A stretch of 64,000 nucleotides of DNA, taken from NCBI RefSeq assembly GCF_014235765.1, contig NZ_JACMYH010000004.1, positions 330,067 through 394,066 on the forward strand, read 5' to 3'. Positions 51,040 through 63,982 of this stretch are shown here, piece by piece. A program made the translations under genes and the position numbers. Each line of letters starts with the position of its first letter. Position 1 is the stretch's first letter. The notes beneath the pieces are model-generated. The model was not told the origin of the DNA. It saw only the letters and a program-made list of their open reading frames with translations, and ran no database searches. This stretch comes from Pseudomonas baltica. Lineage in GTDB: Bacteria; Pseudomonadota; Gammaproteobacteria; Pseudomonadales; Pseudomonadaceae.

Positions 51040-52449
51040 ATGCGCATTCGCGCGCTGGTCGCGGTCGTTGGTCTGATGTTGACGGGTTTTGTCGTCAATG
51101 CCGTGGCCGCTACACAAGTCAAGAGCGTGCGCTTGTGGCGAGCGCCGGATAACACCCGGCTGGTCTTCGACCTCACCGGTCCCGTCCAGCACAGCGTGTT
51201 CACGCTGTCGTCGCCCGATCGACTGGTCATCGACATCAACGGCGCCACTGCGGCCGGTCCGTTGAGCGTGGCGCCTGGCGACTCGCCCGTCACCAGCGTG
51301 CGCTCGGCACAGCGTACCCCCACCGATCTGCGCGTGGTGGTGGACCTGAAAAAGGCCATCACCCCGAAAAGCTTCACGCTTGCGCCCAACCAGCAATATG
51401 GCAACCGCCTGGTGGTTGACCTGTTCGACTCCGCGGCCGATGCCGAGCCCAAGCCACCCCAGCCGGCCGTGGCCATCACGCCGGCGGTGCCGGTGACGCC
51501 GACGCGTCCGGCCATCAAGCTGACCCCGGTGCCCAACGGCAAGCGCGATATCGTCATTGCCATCGATGCCGGCCACGGCGGCGAAGACCCAGGCGCCTCG
51601 GGGCCGCGCGGGCAGCACGAAAAAGACGTGGTGTTGCAGATTGCCAAGGAATTGCAACGCCAGATCAACGCCGAACAAGGTTTTCGCGCCGAGCTGACGC
51701 GCACCGGCGACTACTTCATTCCGCTGCGCGGGCGTACCGAAATCGCCCGCAAGAAGGGCGCTGACCTGTTCGTGTCCATTCACGCCGATGCCGCGCCCTC
51801 CTCGGCGGCTTTCGGCGCCTCGGTATTCGCCCTGTCCGAGCGCGGCGCCACGTCGGAAACCGCACGCTGGCTGGCCGATACCGAGAACCGTTCGGACTTG
51901 ATCGGTGGCGCCGGTAACGTCAGCCTGGATGACAAGGACCGCATGCTCGCCGGCGTGTTGCTGGATCTGTCGATGACCGCTTCGCTGACTTCCAGCCTCA
52001 ATGTGGGCCAGAAAGTGTTGAGCAACATTGGCCAGGTGACACCGCTGCACAAGCGTCGGGTCGAGCAGGCCGGGTTCATGGTGTTGAAATCGCCGGACAT
52101 CCCTTCGATCCTCGTGGAAACCGGGTTCATCTCCAACTCCAACGAAGCCAACAAACTGCAAAGCTCGGGTCACCAGCAGGCGCTGGCGCGCTCCATCCGT
52201 ACCGGCGTGAAGCAGTTCTTCCAGCAGAACCCGCCGCCAGGTACCTACATGGCCTGGTTGCGCGACACCGGCAAGATTGCCCGCGGCCCCAGCACTCACG
52301 TGGTGCGTCCCGGCGAAACCCTGGCCATGCTGGCGGCGCGCTACGACCTGGGCATCGCCACCTTGCGCAGCGCCAATGACTTGAAAACCGATGAATTGAA
52401 GATAGGTCAGGAAGTCACCATTCCCAGTACTGCCCTGGCGTCCCAGTAA
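51040..52449 (+). CDS. amiB: N-acetylmuramoyl-L-alanine amidase AmiB
   Basis: Secreted septal amidase (469 aa) that cleaves peptide stems from peptidoglycan during cell separation. Domains in order: signal peptide (about 1-25), AMIN domain (30-125), Amidase_3 (170-390; [15 protein letters not shown] with the Zn histidine, [16 protein letters not shown]), and a C-terminal LysM repeat (about 415-460; [15 protein letters not shown]). Start 51040 is chosen for its GGGG-rich RBS; ATG 51028 is an in-frame alternative. Its TAA overlaps the mutL ATG. Confidence 0.94.
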   Translation: MRIRALVAVVGLMLTGFVVNAVAATQVKSVRLWRAPDNTRLVFDLTGPVQHSVFTLSSPDRLVIDINGATAAGPLSVAPGDSPVTSVRSAQRTPTDLRVVVDLKKAITPKSFTLAPNQQYGNRLVVDLFDSAADAEPKPPQPAVAITPAVPVTPTRPAIKLTPVPNGKRDIVIAIDAGHGGEDPGASGPRGQHEKDVVLQIAKELQRQINAEQGFRAELTRTGDYFIPLRGRTEIARKKGADLFVSIHADAAPSSAAFGASVFALSERGATSETARWLADTENRSDLIGGAGNVSLDDKDRMLAGVLLDLSMTASLTSSLNVGQKVLSNIGQVTPLHKRRVEQAGFMVLKSPDIPSILVETGFISNSNEANKLQSSGHQQALARSIRTGVKQFFQQNPPPGTYMAWLRDTGKIARGPSTHVVRPGETLAMLAARYDLGIATLRSANDLKTDELKIGQEVTIPSTALASQ

Positions 52450-54344
52450 TGGTTGAATCGGCGCGTATCGAGCTGCTCAGTCCGCGGCTCGCCAACCAGA
52501 TCGCGGCTGGCGAGGTGGTCGAACGACCGGCTTCGGTGATCAAGGAGCTGCTGGAAAACAGCCTGGACTCCGGCGCCCGGCGCATCGACATCGAGGTCGA
52601 GCAGGGTGGCGTCAAGCTGCTGCGCGTGCGCGACGACGGCAGCGGCATCTCGGCCGACGACCTGCCGCTGGCCCTGGCGCGCCATGCCACCAGCAAGATC
52701 CGCGACCTGCAGGACCTCGAGCGCGTCATGAGCCTGGGGTTTCGCGGCGAAGCGCTGGCCTCGATCAGTTCGGTGGCGCGGCTCACCCTGACCTCGCGCA
52801 CCGCGGCGGCCGATCAGGCCTGGCAGGTAGAAACCGAAGGCCGCGACATGGACGCCCGCGTGCAGCCTGCGGCGCACCCTGTGGGCACCTCGGTGGAGGT
52901 GCGCGACCTGTTCTTCAATACGCCGGCGCGGCGCAAGTTTCTCAAGACCGAAAAAACCGAGTTCGACCACCTGCAGGAAGTCATCAAGCGCCTGGCGCTG
53001 GCGCGCTTTGACGTAGGCTTCCACCTGCGGCACAACGGCAAGAGCATCCTCGGCTTGCATGAGGCCCATGATGAAACTGCTCGTGCACGGCGGGTCGCTG
53101 CGGTCTGCGGGCCGGCGTTCCTTGAACAGGCGATGCCTATAGAAGTCGAGCGCAACGGCCTGCGGCTGTGGGGCTGGGTTGGCTTGCCGACGTTCTCGCG
53201 CAGCCAGGCCGACCTTCAATACTTCTTCGTCAACGGCCGAGCGGTGCGCGACAAGCTGGTGGCCCACGCGGTACGCCAGGCTTATCGCGACGTGCTGTTC
53301 AACGGCCGTCATCCGACCTTCGTCCTGTTTCTGGAAGTGGACCCAGCGGTGGTCGACGTCAACGTGCACCCGACCAAGCATGAAGTGCGCTTTCGCGACG
53401 GGCGCATGGTGCACGACTTTCTTTACGGCACACTGCACCGGGCGCTGGCCGATGTTCGCCCGGAAGACCAGTTGGCGAGCGCGCCGGCGCAGGCCCAGCC
53501 GTTGCGGCCGAGCGGGGTCCAGGCAGGCGAGTTCGGCCCTCAGGGTGAAATGGGCCTGGCGGCCAACCTGCTGCACTCACCGATGGCCCAGCCGCAGTCA
53601 AGTGGGGGTTCCAGCGGCGGTTATTCATACACGCCACGGCCGACCGCTGCCCTGCCGGTGGCCGAGGCGCAGAGCGCCTACCGGGAGTTCTTCGCACCGC
53701 TGCCTACCGCCGGCAGCAGCACCGCGCCGATTCCCAGTCTGCCACCAAGCCAGGGCGACATCCCCCCGCTGGGCTACGCGCTGGCACAGCTCAAGGGTAT
53801 CTATATCCTGGCCGAAAACGCCCAGGGGCTGGTTCTGGTGGACATGCATGCGGCGCACGAGCGCATCATGTACGAGCGCCTGAAGATCGCCATGGCCAGC
53901 GAAGGTCTGAGCGGGCAGCCCTTGCTGGTGCCCGAATCGCTGGCCATGAGCCAACGCGAGGCGGACTGTGCCGAGGAGCACGCGGCGTGGTTCCAGCGGC
54001 TGGGCTTCGAGCTGCAGCGGCTGGGCCCGGAAACCCTGGCCATACGCCAGATTCCAGCCCTGCTCAAGCAGGCCGAGGCCAATCGCCTGGTCGGCGATGT
54101 CCTGGCCGACCTGATGGAGTACGGTACCAGCGACCGTATCCAGGCCCACTTGAACGAATTGCTGGGCACCATGGCCTGCCACGGTGCCATTCGTGCCAAC
54201 CGGCGCCTGGCCATTCCGGAAATGAACGGCCTGCTGCGCGATATGGAAAACACCGAGCGCAGTGGCCAGTGCAACCATGGTCGACCGACCTGGACCCAGA
54301 TGGGACTGGACGACCTGGACAAACTCTTCCTGCGCGGGCGTTGA
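52449..54344 (+). CDS. mutL: DNA mismatch repair protein MutL
   Basis: Mismatch-repair ATPase (631 aa) linking MutS recognition to strand nicking. The GHKL motifs are [17 protein letters not shown] and [12 protein letters not shown]. The linker of about 120 residues is followed by the C-terminal dimerisation domain with [12 protein letters not shown], matching the DxHAxxExxxxE metal-endonuclease motif. Pseudomonas MutL, unlike E. coli MutL, is known to have this nicking activity. ATG overlaps the amiB stop (TAATG). Confidence 0.96.
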   Translation: MVESARIELLSPRLANQIAAGEVVERPASVIKELLENSLDSGARRIDIEVEQGGVKLLRVRDDGSGISADDLPLALARHATSKIRDLQDLERVMSLGFRGEALASISSVARLTLTSRTAAADQAWQVETEGRDMDARVQPAAHPVGTSVEVRDLFFNTPARRKFLKTEKTEFDHLQEVIKRLALARFDVGFHLRHNGKSILGLHEAHDETARARRVAAVCGPAFLEQAMPIEVERNGLRLWGWVGLPTFSRSQADLQYFFVNGRAVRDKLVAHAVRQAYRDVLFNGRHPTFVLFLEVDPAVVDVNVHPTKHEVRFRDGRMVHDFLYGTLHRALADVRPEDQLASAPAQAQPLRPSGVQAGEFGPQGEMGLAANLLHSPMAQPQSSGGSSGGYSYTPRPTAALPVAEAQSAYREFFAPLPTAGSSTAPIPSLPPSQGDIPPLGYALAQLKGIYILAENAQGLVLVDMHAAHERIMYERLKIAMASEGLSGQPLLVPESLAMSQREADCAEEHAAWFQRLGFELQRLGPETLAIRQIPALLKQAEANRLVGDVLADLMEYGTSDRIQAHLNELLGTMACHGAIRANRRLAIPEMNGLLRDMENTERSGQCNHGRPTWTQMGLDDLDKLFLRGR

Positions 54345-54346
54345 AC

Positions 54347-55318
54347 ATGAGTGGCCTACCTCCGGCGATCTTCCTCATGGGGCCCACGGCCGCGGGCAAG
54401 ACCGACCTGGCCATCGAGCTGAGCAAGGTGCTGCCGTGCGAGCTGATCAGCGTCGACTCGGCCCTGGTCTACCGCGGCATGGACATCGGCACCGCCAAGC
54501 CGTCGCGGGCGGTGCTCGATGCCCATCCGCACGCACTGATCGATATCCTCGATCCGGCGCAAAGCTACAGCGCCGCCGACTTTCGCCGCGATGCCTTGCA
54601 GGCCATGGCGCAGATCACCGCGCGGGGCAACATCCCGCTGCTGGTTGGCGGCACCATGCTGTATTTCAAGGCTTTGCTCGAGGGGTTGGCGGACATGCCG
54701 GGCGCCGATGCCCAGGTGCGCGCCGATCTCGAGGCGCAGGCCGCGCTGCACGGCTGGCAGGCACTGCATGACCAGCTTGCGGCGGTCGATCCGGTTTCTG
54801 CCGCGCGCATTCATCCCAACGATCCGCAACGGCTGATCCGAGCGTTGGAGGTCTACCGCGTGAGTGGTTCGAGCATGACCGAGCTGCGCGCGCGACAATC
54901 TGCGCAAAGTACCGAGGCAGGCGCATTGGCAAGCGGGCAATTGCCCTATACTGTGGCCCACTTGGCAATCGCACCCGCCGATCGCTCGGTGCTGCATGAG
55001 CGAATTGCTGTGCGTTTCGGACAAATGCTGGAACAAGGCTTCGTCGACGAGGTCACTGCCTTGCGTGCTCGAAGTGACTTGCATGCTGGGCTTGCGTCTA
55101 TACGAGCGGTGGGCTATCGGCAAGTCTGGGATCATCTGGATGGCCAGCTGACCGAGGTGCAGATGCGCGAACGCGGCATCATCGCCACGCGCCAATTGGC
55201 CAAGCGACAGTTTACCTGGTTGCGCAGTTGGGCCGATCTGCACTGGCTCGACAGCCTGGCCATCGACAATCTGCCTCGCACCTTGAAATACCTGGGTTCG
55301 GCCTCCATATTGAGCTGA
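54347..55318 (+). CDS. miaA: tRNA dimethylallyltransferase MiaA
   Basis: Transfers a dimethylallyl group to A37 of tRNAs reading UNN codons (323 aa). The P-loop [11 protein letters not shown] is at residues 12-22. [19 protein letters not shown] and [14 protein letters not shown] follow, and the C-terminal half has [18 protein letters not shown] 54347 is 3 nt after the mutL stop. The hfq gene lies 93 nt downstream, and promoters within miaA are common in this locus. Confidence 0.96.
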   Translation: MSGLPPAIFLMGPTAAGKTDLAIELSKVLPCELISVDSALVYRGMDIGTAKPSRAVLDAHPHALIDILDPAQSYSAADFRRDALQAMAQITARGNIPLLVGGTMLYFKALLEGLADMPGADAQVRADLEAQAALHGWQALHDQLAAVDPVSAARIHPNDPQRLIRALEVYRVSGSSMTELRARQSAQSTEAGALASGQLPYTVAHLAIAPADRSVLHERIAVRFGQMLEQGFVDEVTALRARSDLHAGLASIRAVGYRQVWDHLDGQLTEVQMRERGIIATRQLAKRQFTWLRSWADLHWLDSLAIDNLPRTLKYLGSASILS

Positions 55319-55411
55319 GTCCCGCAATTGCCGTCTATCCTTGGGTCTGACGGTCAGAGCCTTCATCTTTTCAAAGCTTTTCCACTATTGATCCTTAAAG
55401 GAGTGCGGCAC

Positions 55412-55672
55412 ATGTCAAAAGGGCATTCGCTACAAGACCCTTACTTGAACACCTTGCGTAAAGAGAAGGTCGGCGTCTCGATCTATCTGGTGAACGGTAT
55501 CAAGTTGCAGGGCCAGATCGAATCGTTCGACCAGTTCGTCATTTTGCTGAAGAACACGGTCAGCCAGATGGTCTACAAACACGCTATTTCCACGGTTGTA
55601 CCGGTGCGTCCGATTCGTCTGCCAAGTGCGACCGAATCCGAGCAGGGCGACACCGACCCAGGTAACGCTTGA
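55412..55672 (+). CDS. hfq: RNA chaperone Hfq
   Basis: Hexameric Sm-like RNA chaperone (86 aa) for sRNA-mRNA pairing and Crc-assisted translational repression. The Sm1 motif (about 25-50, [20 protein letters not shown]) and Sm2 ([10 protein letters not shown]) are intact, with the proximal-face QDPYLN near the N-terminus. The C-terminal tail is short, as usual in Pseudomonas. AAAGGAG precedes the ATG by 10 nt. hflX follows 12 nt after the stop. Confidence 0.98.
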   Translation: MSKGHSLQDPYLNTLRKEKVGVSIYLVNGIKLQGQIESFDQFVILLKNTVSQMVYKHAISTVVPVRPIRLPSATESEQGDTDPGNA

Positions 55673-55684
55673 TAGGAGTCTGCC

Positions 55685-56986
55685 TTGTTCTTTGAGCGCC
55701 ACGGTGGTGGTGAGCGAGCGATCCTCGTTCATCTGGATGGTCAGGACCCTGAGGCGCGCGAAGACCCGCAGGAGTTTCAGGAGCTGGCCATCTCGGCCGG
55801 CGCCGAAACTGTCGCATTCGTCAATGTCGCCCGTCATCGGCCCAGTGCCAAATTTCTGATCGGCAGCGGCAAGGTCGAGGAGCTGCGTGACCAGGTCAAG
55901 GCCGAGCACGCAGATCTGGTGATCTTCAATCACACCCTCACACCCAGCCAGGAGCGCAACCTCGAGAAAGTCTTCGAGTGCCGCGTGCTGGACCGTACCG
56001 GTCTGATCCTGGATATCTTCGCGCAACGCGCCCGTACCCATGAAGGCAAGCTGCAGGTCGAACTGGCCCAGCTCGAGCACATGAGCACGCGGCTGGTTCG
56101 CGGCTGGACTCACCTCGAGCGCCAAGGCGGTGGTATCGGCCTGCGCGGCCCTGGTGAAACCCAGCTGGAAACCGACCGGCGTCTGCTGCGGGTACGCCTG
56201 CGGCAGATCAAGCAGCGCCTGGAAAAGGTTCGCAGCCAGCGCGAGCAGGCACGTCGCGGCCGCCGGCGAGCCGACATTCCGTCGGTGTCCCTAGTGGGCT
56301 ACACCAACGCCGGCAAGTCGACCTTGTTCAACGCCGTCACGCAGTCCGAGGTGTACGCGGCCGACCAACTGTTCGCCACGCTCGACCCGACCTTGCGCCG
56401 ACTCGAGTTGAACGACCTGGGGCCGGTAATCCTGGCCGACACGGTGGGTTTCATTCGTCACCTGCCGCACAAGCTGGTCGAAGCGTTTCGCGCCACCCTC
56501 GAGGAATCGAGCAACTCCGACCTGCTGCTGCACGTGATCGATGCCCATGAGCCCGAGCGCATGGCGCAGATCGAACAGGTCATGGCCGTGCTCACCGAGA
56601 TCGGCGCGCAAGGCTTGCCGATCCTCGAGGTGTATAACAAACTCGACCTGCTCGAGAACGTCGAGCCGCAGATACAGCGCGATGCCGACGGCAAACCGGT
56701 CAGGGTATGGGTGTCGGCGCGCGACGGGCGCGGCCTTGAGCTGGTCAAGCAGGCGGTTGCCGAGCTGCTCGGCGAAGACCTGTTCGTCGGCACGCTGCAG
56801 CTGGGCCAGACACTGGGCCGCCTGCGCGCCCAGCTGTTTTCGCTGGGCGCGGTGCAAAGCGAAGCGCATGATGAGCAAGGTGGCAGTCTGCTGGCAATAC
56901 GCCTGCCGCGTGCGGAGCTCAATCGCCTGGTCAGTCGCGAAGGCATGGAGCCCGCTGAATTCATCGAGCAACACACTTTGCAATAA
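55685..56986 (+). CDS. hflX: Ribosome-splitting GTPase HflX
   Basis: A 433-residue GTPase that splits stalled ribosomes under heat or antibiotic stress. The N-terminal HflX domain (about 1-190; LIGSGKVEELRDQV, RGPGETQLETDRR) leads into the G domain: GYTNAGKSTLFN (G1, near residue 208), DTVGFIRHLP (G3) and NKLDLL (G4). Start is a TTG at 55685 with AGGAG 8 nt upstream. Confidence 0.95.
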   Translation: MFFERHGGGERAILVHLDGQDPEAREDPQEFQELAISAGAETVAFVNVARHRPSAKFLIGSGKVEELRDQVKAEHADLVIFNHTLTPSQERNLEKVFECRVLDRTGLILDIFAQRARTHEGKLQVELAQLEHMSTRLVRGWTHLERQGGGIGLRGPGETQLETDRRLLRVRLRQIKQRLEKVRSQREQARRGRRRADIPSVSLVGYTNAGKSTLFNAVTQSEVYAADQLFATLDPTLRRLELNDLGPVILADTVGFIRHLPHKLVEAFRATLEESSNSDLLLHVIDAHEPERMAQIEQVMAVLTEIGAQGLPILEVYNKLDLLENVEPQIQRDADGKPVRVWVSARDGRGLELVKQAVAELLGEDLFVGTLQLGQTLGRLRAQLFSLGAVQSEAHDEQGGSLLAIRLPRAELNRLVSREGMEPAEFIEQHTLQ

Positions 56987-57082
56987 AAGCCTCGTGTGGC
57001 AGCTGTGCTGTCATGTCGGGCATTCTGTAGCATTGGTCGGCGCGCCGTGGGTGCGTCTTTGCTTTATCAGATGGAGAGCGCT

Positions 57083-58267
57083 ATGGCTTGGAATGAGCCG
57101 GGTGGCAACTCGAACAATCAAGATCCTTGGGGTGGTAAACGCCGTGGAGGCGACCGCAAGGGGCCACCGGATCTCGACGAGGCCTTCCGCAAGCTGCAGG
57201 ACAGCCTGAACGGGTTGTTCGGCGGTGGAAAGAAACGCACAGGTGGCGGTGGCGACGGTGGAGGCACGTCCAAGGGCGGTGGTCTCGGCCTGTTGGGCAT
57301 CGGCCTTGCCGTGCTTGGCGCGATCTGGCTGTACAGCGCGGTGTATGTGGTCGACGAGCAGGAGCAGGCCGTGGTGCTGCGCTTCGGCAAGTACTACGAA
57401 ACGGTGGGTCCGGGCCTGAACATCTATTTCCCGCCGATCGACCGCAAGTACCTGGAAAACGTCACGCGCGAGCGTTCGTATACCAAGCAGGGGCAGATGC
57501 TCACCGAAGACGAGAACATCGTCGAAGTGCCGCTGACCGTGCAGTACAAGATCACCAACCTGCAGGACTTCGTCCTGCGCGTCGACCAGCCCGAAATCAG
57601 CCTGCAGCATGCTACCGACAGTGCGCTGCGCCACGTGGTGGGTTCCACCGCCATGGACCAGGTGCTGACCGAAGGCCGCGAGCAGATGGCCGGCGAGATC
57701 AAGGAGCGCCTGCAGCGTTTCCTCGACACCTACCAGACCGGTATCACTGTGACTCAGGTCAACGTGCAGAGCGCGGCAGCCCCGCGTGAAGTGCAGGAAG
57801 CCTTCGACGACGTGATCCGCGCCCGGGAAGACGAGCAGCGCTCGCGTAACCAGGCCGAAGGCTATGCCAATGGCGTGATACCCGAGGCTCGCGGTCAGGC
57901 CCAGCGCATCATCGAAGATGCCAACGGCTACCGCGACGAAGTCGTATCGCGCGCCAAGGGTGAGGCCGACCGCTTCACCAAGCTGGTCACCGAGTACCGC
58001 AAGGCTCCCGACGTAACCCGTCAGCGCCTGTACCTGGAAACCATGCAGGACGTGTACAGCAACACCAGCAAGGTGCTGGTGGCCAGCAAGGAAGGTCAGA
58101 ACAACCTGATCTACCTGCCGCTGGACAAGATGGTCGGTGGCGACCGCAACAACAGCAGCACGCCTGCCGCCAGCACGCCGGCTTCGGCCAGCGACGCCGC
58201 CGGCGCACGCGCTGCGGCCGACCTGCAGCAGCAACAGCGTGAAATGCGTTCAAGGGAGAGTCGCTGA
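57083..58267 (+). CDS. hflK: HflK, FtsH protease modulator
   Basis: Membrane-anchored SPFH/band-7 protein (394 aa) that forms cage complexes with HflC around the FtsH protease. A glycine-rich cytoplasmic N-terminus (residues 1-70) precedes one membrane segment (about 72-92, LGLLGIGLAVLGAIWLYSAV). The SPFH domain follows (VDEQEQAVVLRFGKY). ATG 57083 has GGAGAG upstream. Its stop overlaps the hflC start (TGATG). Confidence 0.95.
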   Translation: MAWNEPGGNSNNQDPWGGKRRGGDRKGPPDLDEAFRKLQDSLNGLFGGGKKRTGGGGDGGGTSKGGGLGLLGIGLAVLGAIWLYSAVYVVDEQEQAVVLRFGKYYETVGPGLNIYFPPIDRKYLENVTRERSYTKQGQMLTEDENIVEVPLTVQYKITNLQDFVLRVDQPEISLQHATDSALRHVVGSTAMDQVLTEGREQMAGEIKERLQRFLDTYQTGITVTQVNVQSAAAPREVQEAFDDVIRAREDEQRSRNQAEGYANGVIPEARGQAQRIIEDANGYRDEVVSRAKGEADRFTKLVTEYRKAPDVTRQRLYLETMQDVYSNTSKVLVASKEGQNNLIYLPLDKMVGGDRNNSSTPAASTPASASDAAGARAAADLQQQQREMRSRESR

Positions 58268-59136
58268 TGGGCAATAAATCTGTGATCGCCCTTGTCGTCA
58301 CCGTCGTTCTGGCGGTGGCAGCATGGAACTGCTTCTACATCGTTGCGCAAACCGAACGTGCGGTCCTCCTGCAATTCGGCCGCGTGGTTCAGGCCGATGT
58401 CCAGCCTGGCCTGCATGTGAAGCTCCCGTACGTCAACCAGGTGCGCAAGTTCGATGCGCGGCTTATGACCCTCGACGCCCCGACCCAGCGGTTCCTGACC
58501 CTGGAGAAGAAAGCGGTGATGGTCGATGCCTATGCCAAATGGCGTGTGAAGGATGCCGAGCGCTACTACACCGCTACTTCCGGCATGAAGCAGATCGCCG
58601 ACGAGCGTCTGTCGCGACGTCTCGAATCGGGTCTGCGTGACCAGTTCGGCAAGCGCACCCTGCATGAAGTGGTGTCGGGCGAGCGTGACGCGTTGATGTC
58701 CGACATCACTACGTCGCTCAACCGCATGGCAGACAAGGAGCTGGGTATCGAGGTCATCGACGTGCGCGTCAAAGCCATCGACCTGCCCAAGGAAGTCAAC
58801 CGCAGCGTGTTCGAGCGCATGAGCACCGAGCGTGAGCGCGAGGCGCGCGAGCACCGTGCCAAGGGTAACGAGTTGGCGGAAGGCATCCGTGCCGACGCCG
58901 ATCGCCAGCGTCGTGTGCTGTTGGCCGAAGCCTATCGTGAGTCCGAGGAAGCGCGTGGTGACGGCGATGCGCAGGCAGCGTCCATCTACGCCCAGGCCTA
59001 CGGTCAGGATCAGGAATTCTATTCCTTCTTCCGCAGCCTGCAGGCATACCGCCAGAGCTTCGCCAACAAGAGCGACGTGATGGTGCTGGACTCCAAGAGC
59101 GATTTCTTCCGCTTCATGGAGAAGTACAAGCCCTGA
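58267..59136 (+). CDS. hflC: HflC, FtsH protease modulator
   Basis: Partner of HflK (289 aa). One N-terminal membrane segment (about 5-24, VIALVVTVVLAVAAWNCFYI) is followed by the SPFH domain (TERAVLLQFGRVVQADVQPG) and a helical C-terminal part (RMSTEREREAREHRAKGNEL). It overlaps hflK by 1 nt. A terminator lies about 75 nt downstream, before hisZ. Confidence 0.95.
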   Translation: MGNKSVIALVVTVVLAVAAWNCFYIVAQTERAVLLQFGRVVQADVQPGLHVKLPYVNQVRKFDARLMTLDAPTQRFLTLEKKAVMVDAYAKWRVKDAERYYTATSGMKQIADERLSRRLESGLRDQFGKRTLHEVVSGERDALMSDITTSLNRMADKELGIEVIDVRVKAIDLPKEVNRSVFERMSTEREREAREHRAKGNELAEGIRADADRQRRVLLAEAYRESEEARGDGDAQAASIYAQAYGQDQEFYSFFRSLQAYRQSFANKSDVMVLDSKSDFFRFMEKYKP

Positions 59137-59209
59137 TCGGCTTTCCCCGTCGAGCGGTTTAACCGTTCGGCGGGGTGAACGATCGGCGAAACGTGTGTAT
59201 GATGCGGCA

Positions 59210-59232
59210 GCCGGGAAATTCCCGGCTTTTTT
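59210..59232 (+). terminator. Rho-independent terminator between hflC and hisZ
   Basis: GCCGGGAA and TTCCCGGC pair around a single A, or GCCGGG/CCCGGC around AAATT, followed by TTTTTT. It ends the hfq-hflX-hflK-hflC unit. A weaker hairpin (GAGCGGTT/AACCGTTC) lies about 50 nt upstream. Confidence 0.88.
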
Positions 59233-59371
59233 GCGTCTGCAAGTTAGATTGGCCGATTCATAGGCCCGGTTCATGAGGACATTGCCCCGCGACCTGCTTG
59301 CGGTGGGCGATTTCTGCTTCACTCAAGGCTAGCCCGACGGCAGGCCGCCCGGATCATAGGGGAAAGGCGTA

Positions 59372-60559
59372 ATGGCAACGGTAGACCGCTGGCTGCTGCC
59401 AGATGGCATCGAAGAAGTACTGCCGCCCGAGGCTGCGCGCATCGAAGTCGCGCGGCGTCAGGTGTTGGACCTGTTCCAGAGCTGGGGTTACGAGTTCGTC
59501 GTAACGCCGCACATCGAATACCTCGAGTCGCTGCTGACCGGTGCCGGGCAGGACCTGGACCTGCGCACCTTCAAGGTGATCGACCCGCAATCGGGTCGGC
59601 AGATGGGCTTCCGTGCCGACATCACGCCGCAGGTGGCGCGCATCGATGCGCACACCTTGCGCCGTGAAGGGCCGAACCGCCTGTGCTATGCCGGCAGTGT
59701 GCTGCATGCACAGCCGCGGGCACTGTCCAGTTCGCGCAGCCCGATCCAGCTGGGCGCCGAGCTGTATGGCGATGCCAGTCCGAGCAGCGACGTGGAAGTC
59801 ATCAGCCTGATGCTGACCATGCTGGAAATGGCCGATGTGCCAGACGTGCACATGGATCTGGGGCACGTCGGTATCTACCGCGGCCTGGCCCGCGCGGCCG
59901 GGTTGTCGGGCGATGTCGAGCAGCAGTTGTTCGATGCCCTGCAGCGTAAGGCCATCGACGAAGTGATCGTCCTCACCGAAGGGCTGCAAGCGGACATCGC
60001 CGAGATGCTGCGTGCCCTGGTTGGCCTGTGTGGCGGTCGCGAAGTGCTGGCTCAGGCCAAGGTACGCCTGGCCAACGCACCGGCGCCGGTGATGACCGCA
60101 CTGGACGACCTGCTGGCGATTGCCGAGCGGCTGTCGTTGCGTTTTCCACAATTGCCGCTGTACTTCGACTTGGGCGAGTTGCGCGGTTATCACTATCACA
60201 CCGGCGTGGTGTTCGCCGTGTTCGTTCCAGGCATGGGCCAGTCCATCGCCCAGGGCGGCCGCTACGACGACATTGGTGCGGACTTCGGCCGTGCCCGCCC
60301 GGCAACCGGTTTCTCCACGGACCTCAAGTCCCTGGTGACGCTGGGTCGGGCCCGGATCGAACTGCCCGTCGGTGGCGTCTGGATGCCTGACAGCACCGAT
60401 GCGGCCTTGTGGCAGGCAGTCTGCCAACTGCGCCGCGAGGGTCGCCGCGTGGTCCAGGCATTGCCGGGACAGACGATCGAGGCTGCCGGCGAGGCAGATT
60501 GCGATTGTCAATTGATTCAGCAGAACGGGCAATGGCAAGTGCTGCCACTGGCCTCTTGA
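59372..60559 (+). CDS. hisZ: ATP phosphoribosyltransferase regulatory subunit HisZ
   Basis: A 395-residue class II tRNA-synthetase paralogue that lacks aminoacylation and serves as the regulatory subunit of short-form HisG in histidine synthesis. Synthetase-like blocks are [20 protein letters not shown], the motif-2-like [14 protein letters not shown], and [20 protein letters not shown] with [15 protein letters not shown] 59372 follows GGGGAAAGG. It pairs with purA downstream in the usual Pseudomonas order. Confidence 0.94.
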   Translation: MATVDRWLLPDGIEEVLPPEAARIEVARRQVLDLFQSWGYEFVVTPHIEYLESLLTGAGQDLDLRTFKVIDPQSGRQMGFRADITPQVARIDAHTLRREGPNRLCYAGSVLHAQPRALSSSRSPIQLGAELYGDASPSSDVEVISLMLTMLEMADVPDVHMDLGHVGIYRGLARAAGLSGDVEQQLFDALQRKAIDEVIVLTEGLQADIAEMLRALVGLCGGREVLAQAKVRLANAPAPVMTALDDLLAIAERLSLRFPQLPLYFDLGELRGYHYHTGVVFAVFVPGMGQSIAQGGRYDDIGADFGRARPATGFSTDLKSLVTLGRARIELPVGGVWMPDSTDAALWQAVCQLRREGRRVVQALPGQTIEAAGEADCDCQLIQQNGQWQVLPLAS

Positions 60560-61903
<1,344 letters not shown>

Positions 61904-61926
61904 CAGCGGTTCGCGCAACACAGCAC

Positions 61927-61946
61927 AGGGCCCTTCGGGGCCCTTT
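61927..61946 (+). terminator. Probable terminator after purA
   Basis: AGGGCCC and GGGCCCT pair perfectly around TTCG, followed by a short TTG. The stem is strong but the T-tract is short. Confidence 0.65.
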
Positions 61947-62047
61947 GTCGTTCAAGCAACAGGCAAACCTTCTCGGCACGGCCTTTGCTGTGTGAGTCCT
62001 CAATCAGGCGCCATCATCAGAATGGCGTCAATAAAAAGGGGATTCAC

Positions 62048-63982
62048 ATGTCCGCTGTCCTTTCTCTTCTGCGCAGCCGTTTGCTGCGTCCGGTCTTCAT
62101 CGCCTTGGGCATCGCTCTTTTGGTGCAGGTGCTGGCCGCCATTGCGCTGACCCGAAGCACGGTCACCGCGCTTGAATCGGACCTGGACCGTCGCATGGCT
62201 CAGGATAGTCAACGGCTGACGGGCGAGCTGCAAAGCGCGAGCGCGGAAGTGTCTTCCGGCCTCGAGAGTCTTTCGGGCAATACTCGCCAGCGCCTGAGTG
62301 CCGGTTTGTCGGCGCGTTTGAGCGGCGAGCAGGCGCAGATCCGCGCCACGCTGGACAAGGACCTGCAGGAATCGGCCACCGACATGGCCGAATTGCTGGC
62401 CTCGGTCGCGCCGCGGGCAATGTGGGATAACGATGTACCGACGCTTTCCGAGTTCGCCCGCCGTGCCCAGCGCAACCCCAACGTGCTGTTCGTGATCTAC
62501 AACGACGCCCAGGGCGAGCACTTGACCCGTTACTTGAACCGCGACAACCCCATCAACCAGGCGCTGTTGGCCAAGGGCGCCGGTGAGCGAGCCTTGGACA
62601 AGGTGCTCGATGCGGCCAAGACAGACCCGGCGGTGATCTATGTCGAGGCCTCGATCAACCCCAATGGCGCAGAGATCGGCCGGGTACTGATGGCTGTCTC
62701 GCGCACCGGTGTAGAGGCCGAGGTGGCCGAACTGGACAAGCGCTTCGCGGCATTGATTGCCAGTGCGGGGCAGTTGGTGGGCGAGAGCCTGCAAGGCGCC
62801 TCGGCCGAAAGTGCCAAGGCGCTGCAGGCGCGTCTGCAGTCGGCGGAATCGGCGGCGGCGACCATGCAGGCCAATACCCACAACACGGTGCAGGCCGCTG
62901 CGGCGCAGTTGCGCTGGCGCATCGGGCTGTGTCTGGCCCTGGTCGGCATGGTCATGCTGGTGGTGCTGGCCGCGGTACTGGGGCGGCGCGTGGTGCATCG
63001 TCTGCGTCTGCTGGTCGGTGCGCTGGATGATCTGGCCGCAGGCGAGGGTGATCTGACCAAACGCGTCGCTATCCACAGCCGTGACGAGATCGGCGACATG
63101 GCGGCGGCGGTCAATCGTTTCGTCGACAAGCTGCAGCCTATCGTTCGCGAGGCGGGTGAGGTGGCGCACAAGACCGGTATCGAGATCGGCAGCATGGCCC
63201 AACGCAACGCTGGTGCCGATGATGCCGCTCGACTGCAGCGCGATGAAGTGGCGCAGAGCCTGCACGACCTGTCGCAGATGGCCGATGAGGCTCAGGCCGA
63301 GAGCCAGGCGATGCAGTCGGCCTTGCAGCAGGTGGCGCAGATTCGCAAGGCCACCGACGACAATACCCGTGCCTCGCAACAGGTCGGAGGGTTGATCGAG
63401 GCGTTGGCCGGCCAGGTGCAGAGCGGCTCAAAGGTGATCGAGCGCCTGGCCGAGCAGAGCCAGCAGATCGAGGTGGTGTTGACGGTGATCCACGGGATCG
63501 CCGAGCAGACCAATCTGCTGGCGCTCAATGCCGCCATCGAGGCGGCGCGGGCTGGTGAGACCGGGCGCGGTTTCGCCGTGGTCGCCGACGAGGTGCGCGC
63601 GCTGGCAAGCAAGACGCAGAGTTCGACCGGCGATATCCAGGCCCACATCGGCGCTTTGCAGGCCGGGGCGCGGGAAGCGGTGGCGGCTATCGGTCAGGCC
63701 GGACGGCAGGCGGACGAAGGCTTGGCAGTGCTGCGCGACAGTGCGCGGCTGCAGCAGGCCGTTCAGGCTTCGGTGGAACAGGTGCACTCGGCGATCGGCC
63801 TGGCAACCCAGGCGGCCGAACAGCAGGCGCGAGGCGCGCAGGCGGTGAAGGGCAGGGTGCAGGTGATTCACGCCCAGGCAGAAAAAGCAGCGTTCGCGGT
63901 ACAGCAGACCACGGCCAGCAGCCGAGAGCTGGACAAGCTCGCTGCCCAGCTCAAAGCCAGCCTGGGCCAGTTCCGCGCCTGA
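62048..63982 (+). CDS. Methyl-accepting chemotaxis protein
   Basis: A 644-residue transmembrane chemoreceptor. Topology: membrane segment 1 (about 14-36), a periplasmic ligand domain (about 37-290) rich in charged helices with a CACHE-like stretch ([20 protein letters not shown]), membrane segment 2 (about 297-318, [19 protein letters not shown]), and HAMP (319-375). The signalling hairpin tip is [37 protein letters not shown]. It ends in LGQFRA without a CheR-binding pentapeptide. ATG 62048 follows AAAGGGG. The ligand is unknown. Position after purA is conserved in P. putida, as I recall. Confidence 0.92.
   Translation: MSAVLSLLRSRLLRPVFIALGIALLVQVLAAIALTRSTVTALESDLDRRMAQDSQRLTGELQSASAEVSSGLESLSGNTRQRLSAGLSARLSGEQAQIRATLDKDLQESATDMAELLASVAPRAMWDNDVPTLSEFARRAQRNPNVLFVIYNDAQGEHLTRYLNRDNPINQALLAKGAGERALDKVLDAAKTDPAVIYVEASINPNGAEIGRVLMAVSRTGVEAEVAELDKRFAALIASAGQLVGESLQGASAESAKALQARLQSAESAAATMQANTHNTVQAAAAQLRWRIGLCLALVGMVMLVVLAAVLGRRVVHRLRLLVGALDDLAAGEGDLTKRVAIHSRDEIGDMAAAVNRFVDKLQPIVREAGEVAHKTGIEIGSMAQRNAGADDAARLQRDEVAQSLHDLSQMADEAQAESQAMQSALQQVAQIRKATDDNTRASQQVGGLIEALAGQVQSGSKVIERLAEQSQQIEVVLTVIHGIAEQTNLLALNAAIEAARAGETGRGFAVVADEVRALASKTQSSTGDIQAHIGALQAGAREAVAAIGQAGRQADEGLAVLRDSARLQQAVQASVEQVHSAIGLATQAAEQQARGAQAVKGRVQVIHAQAEKAAFAVQQTTASSRELDKLAAQLKASLGQFRA

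Noticed and set aside
61985..62047. FliA promoter before the chemoreceptor
   Set aside because: The best -10-like GCCATCAT (62010) has poor -35 and -10 matches at the required spacing.
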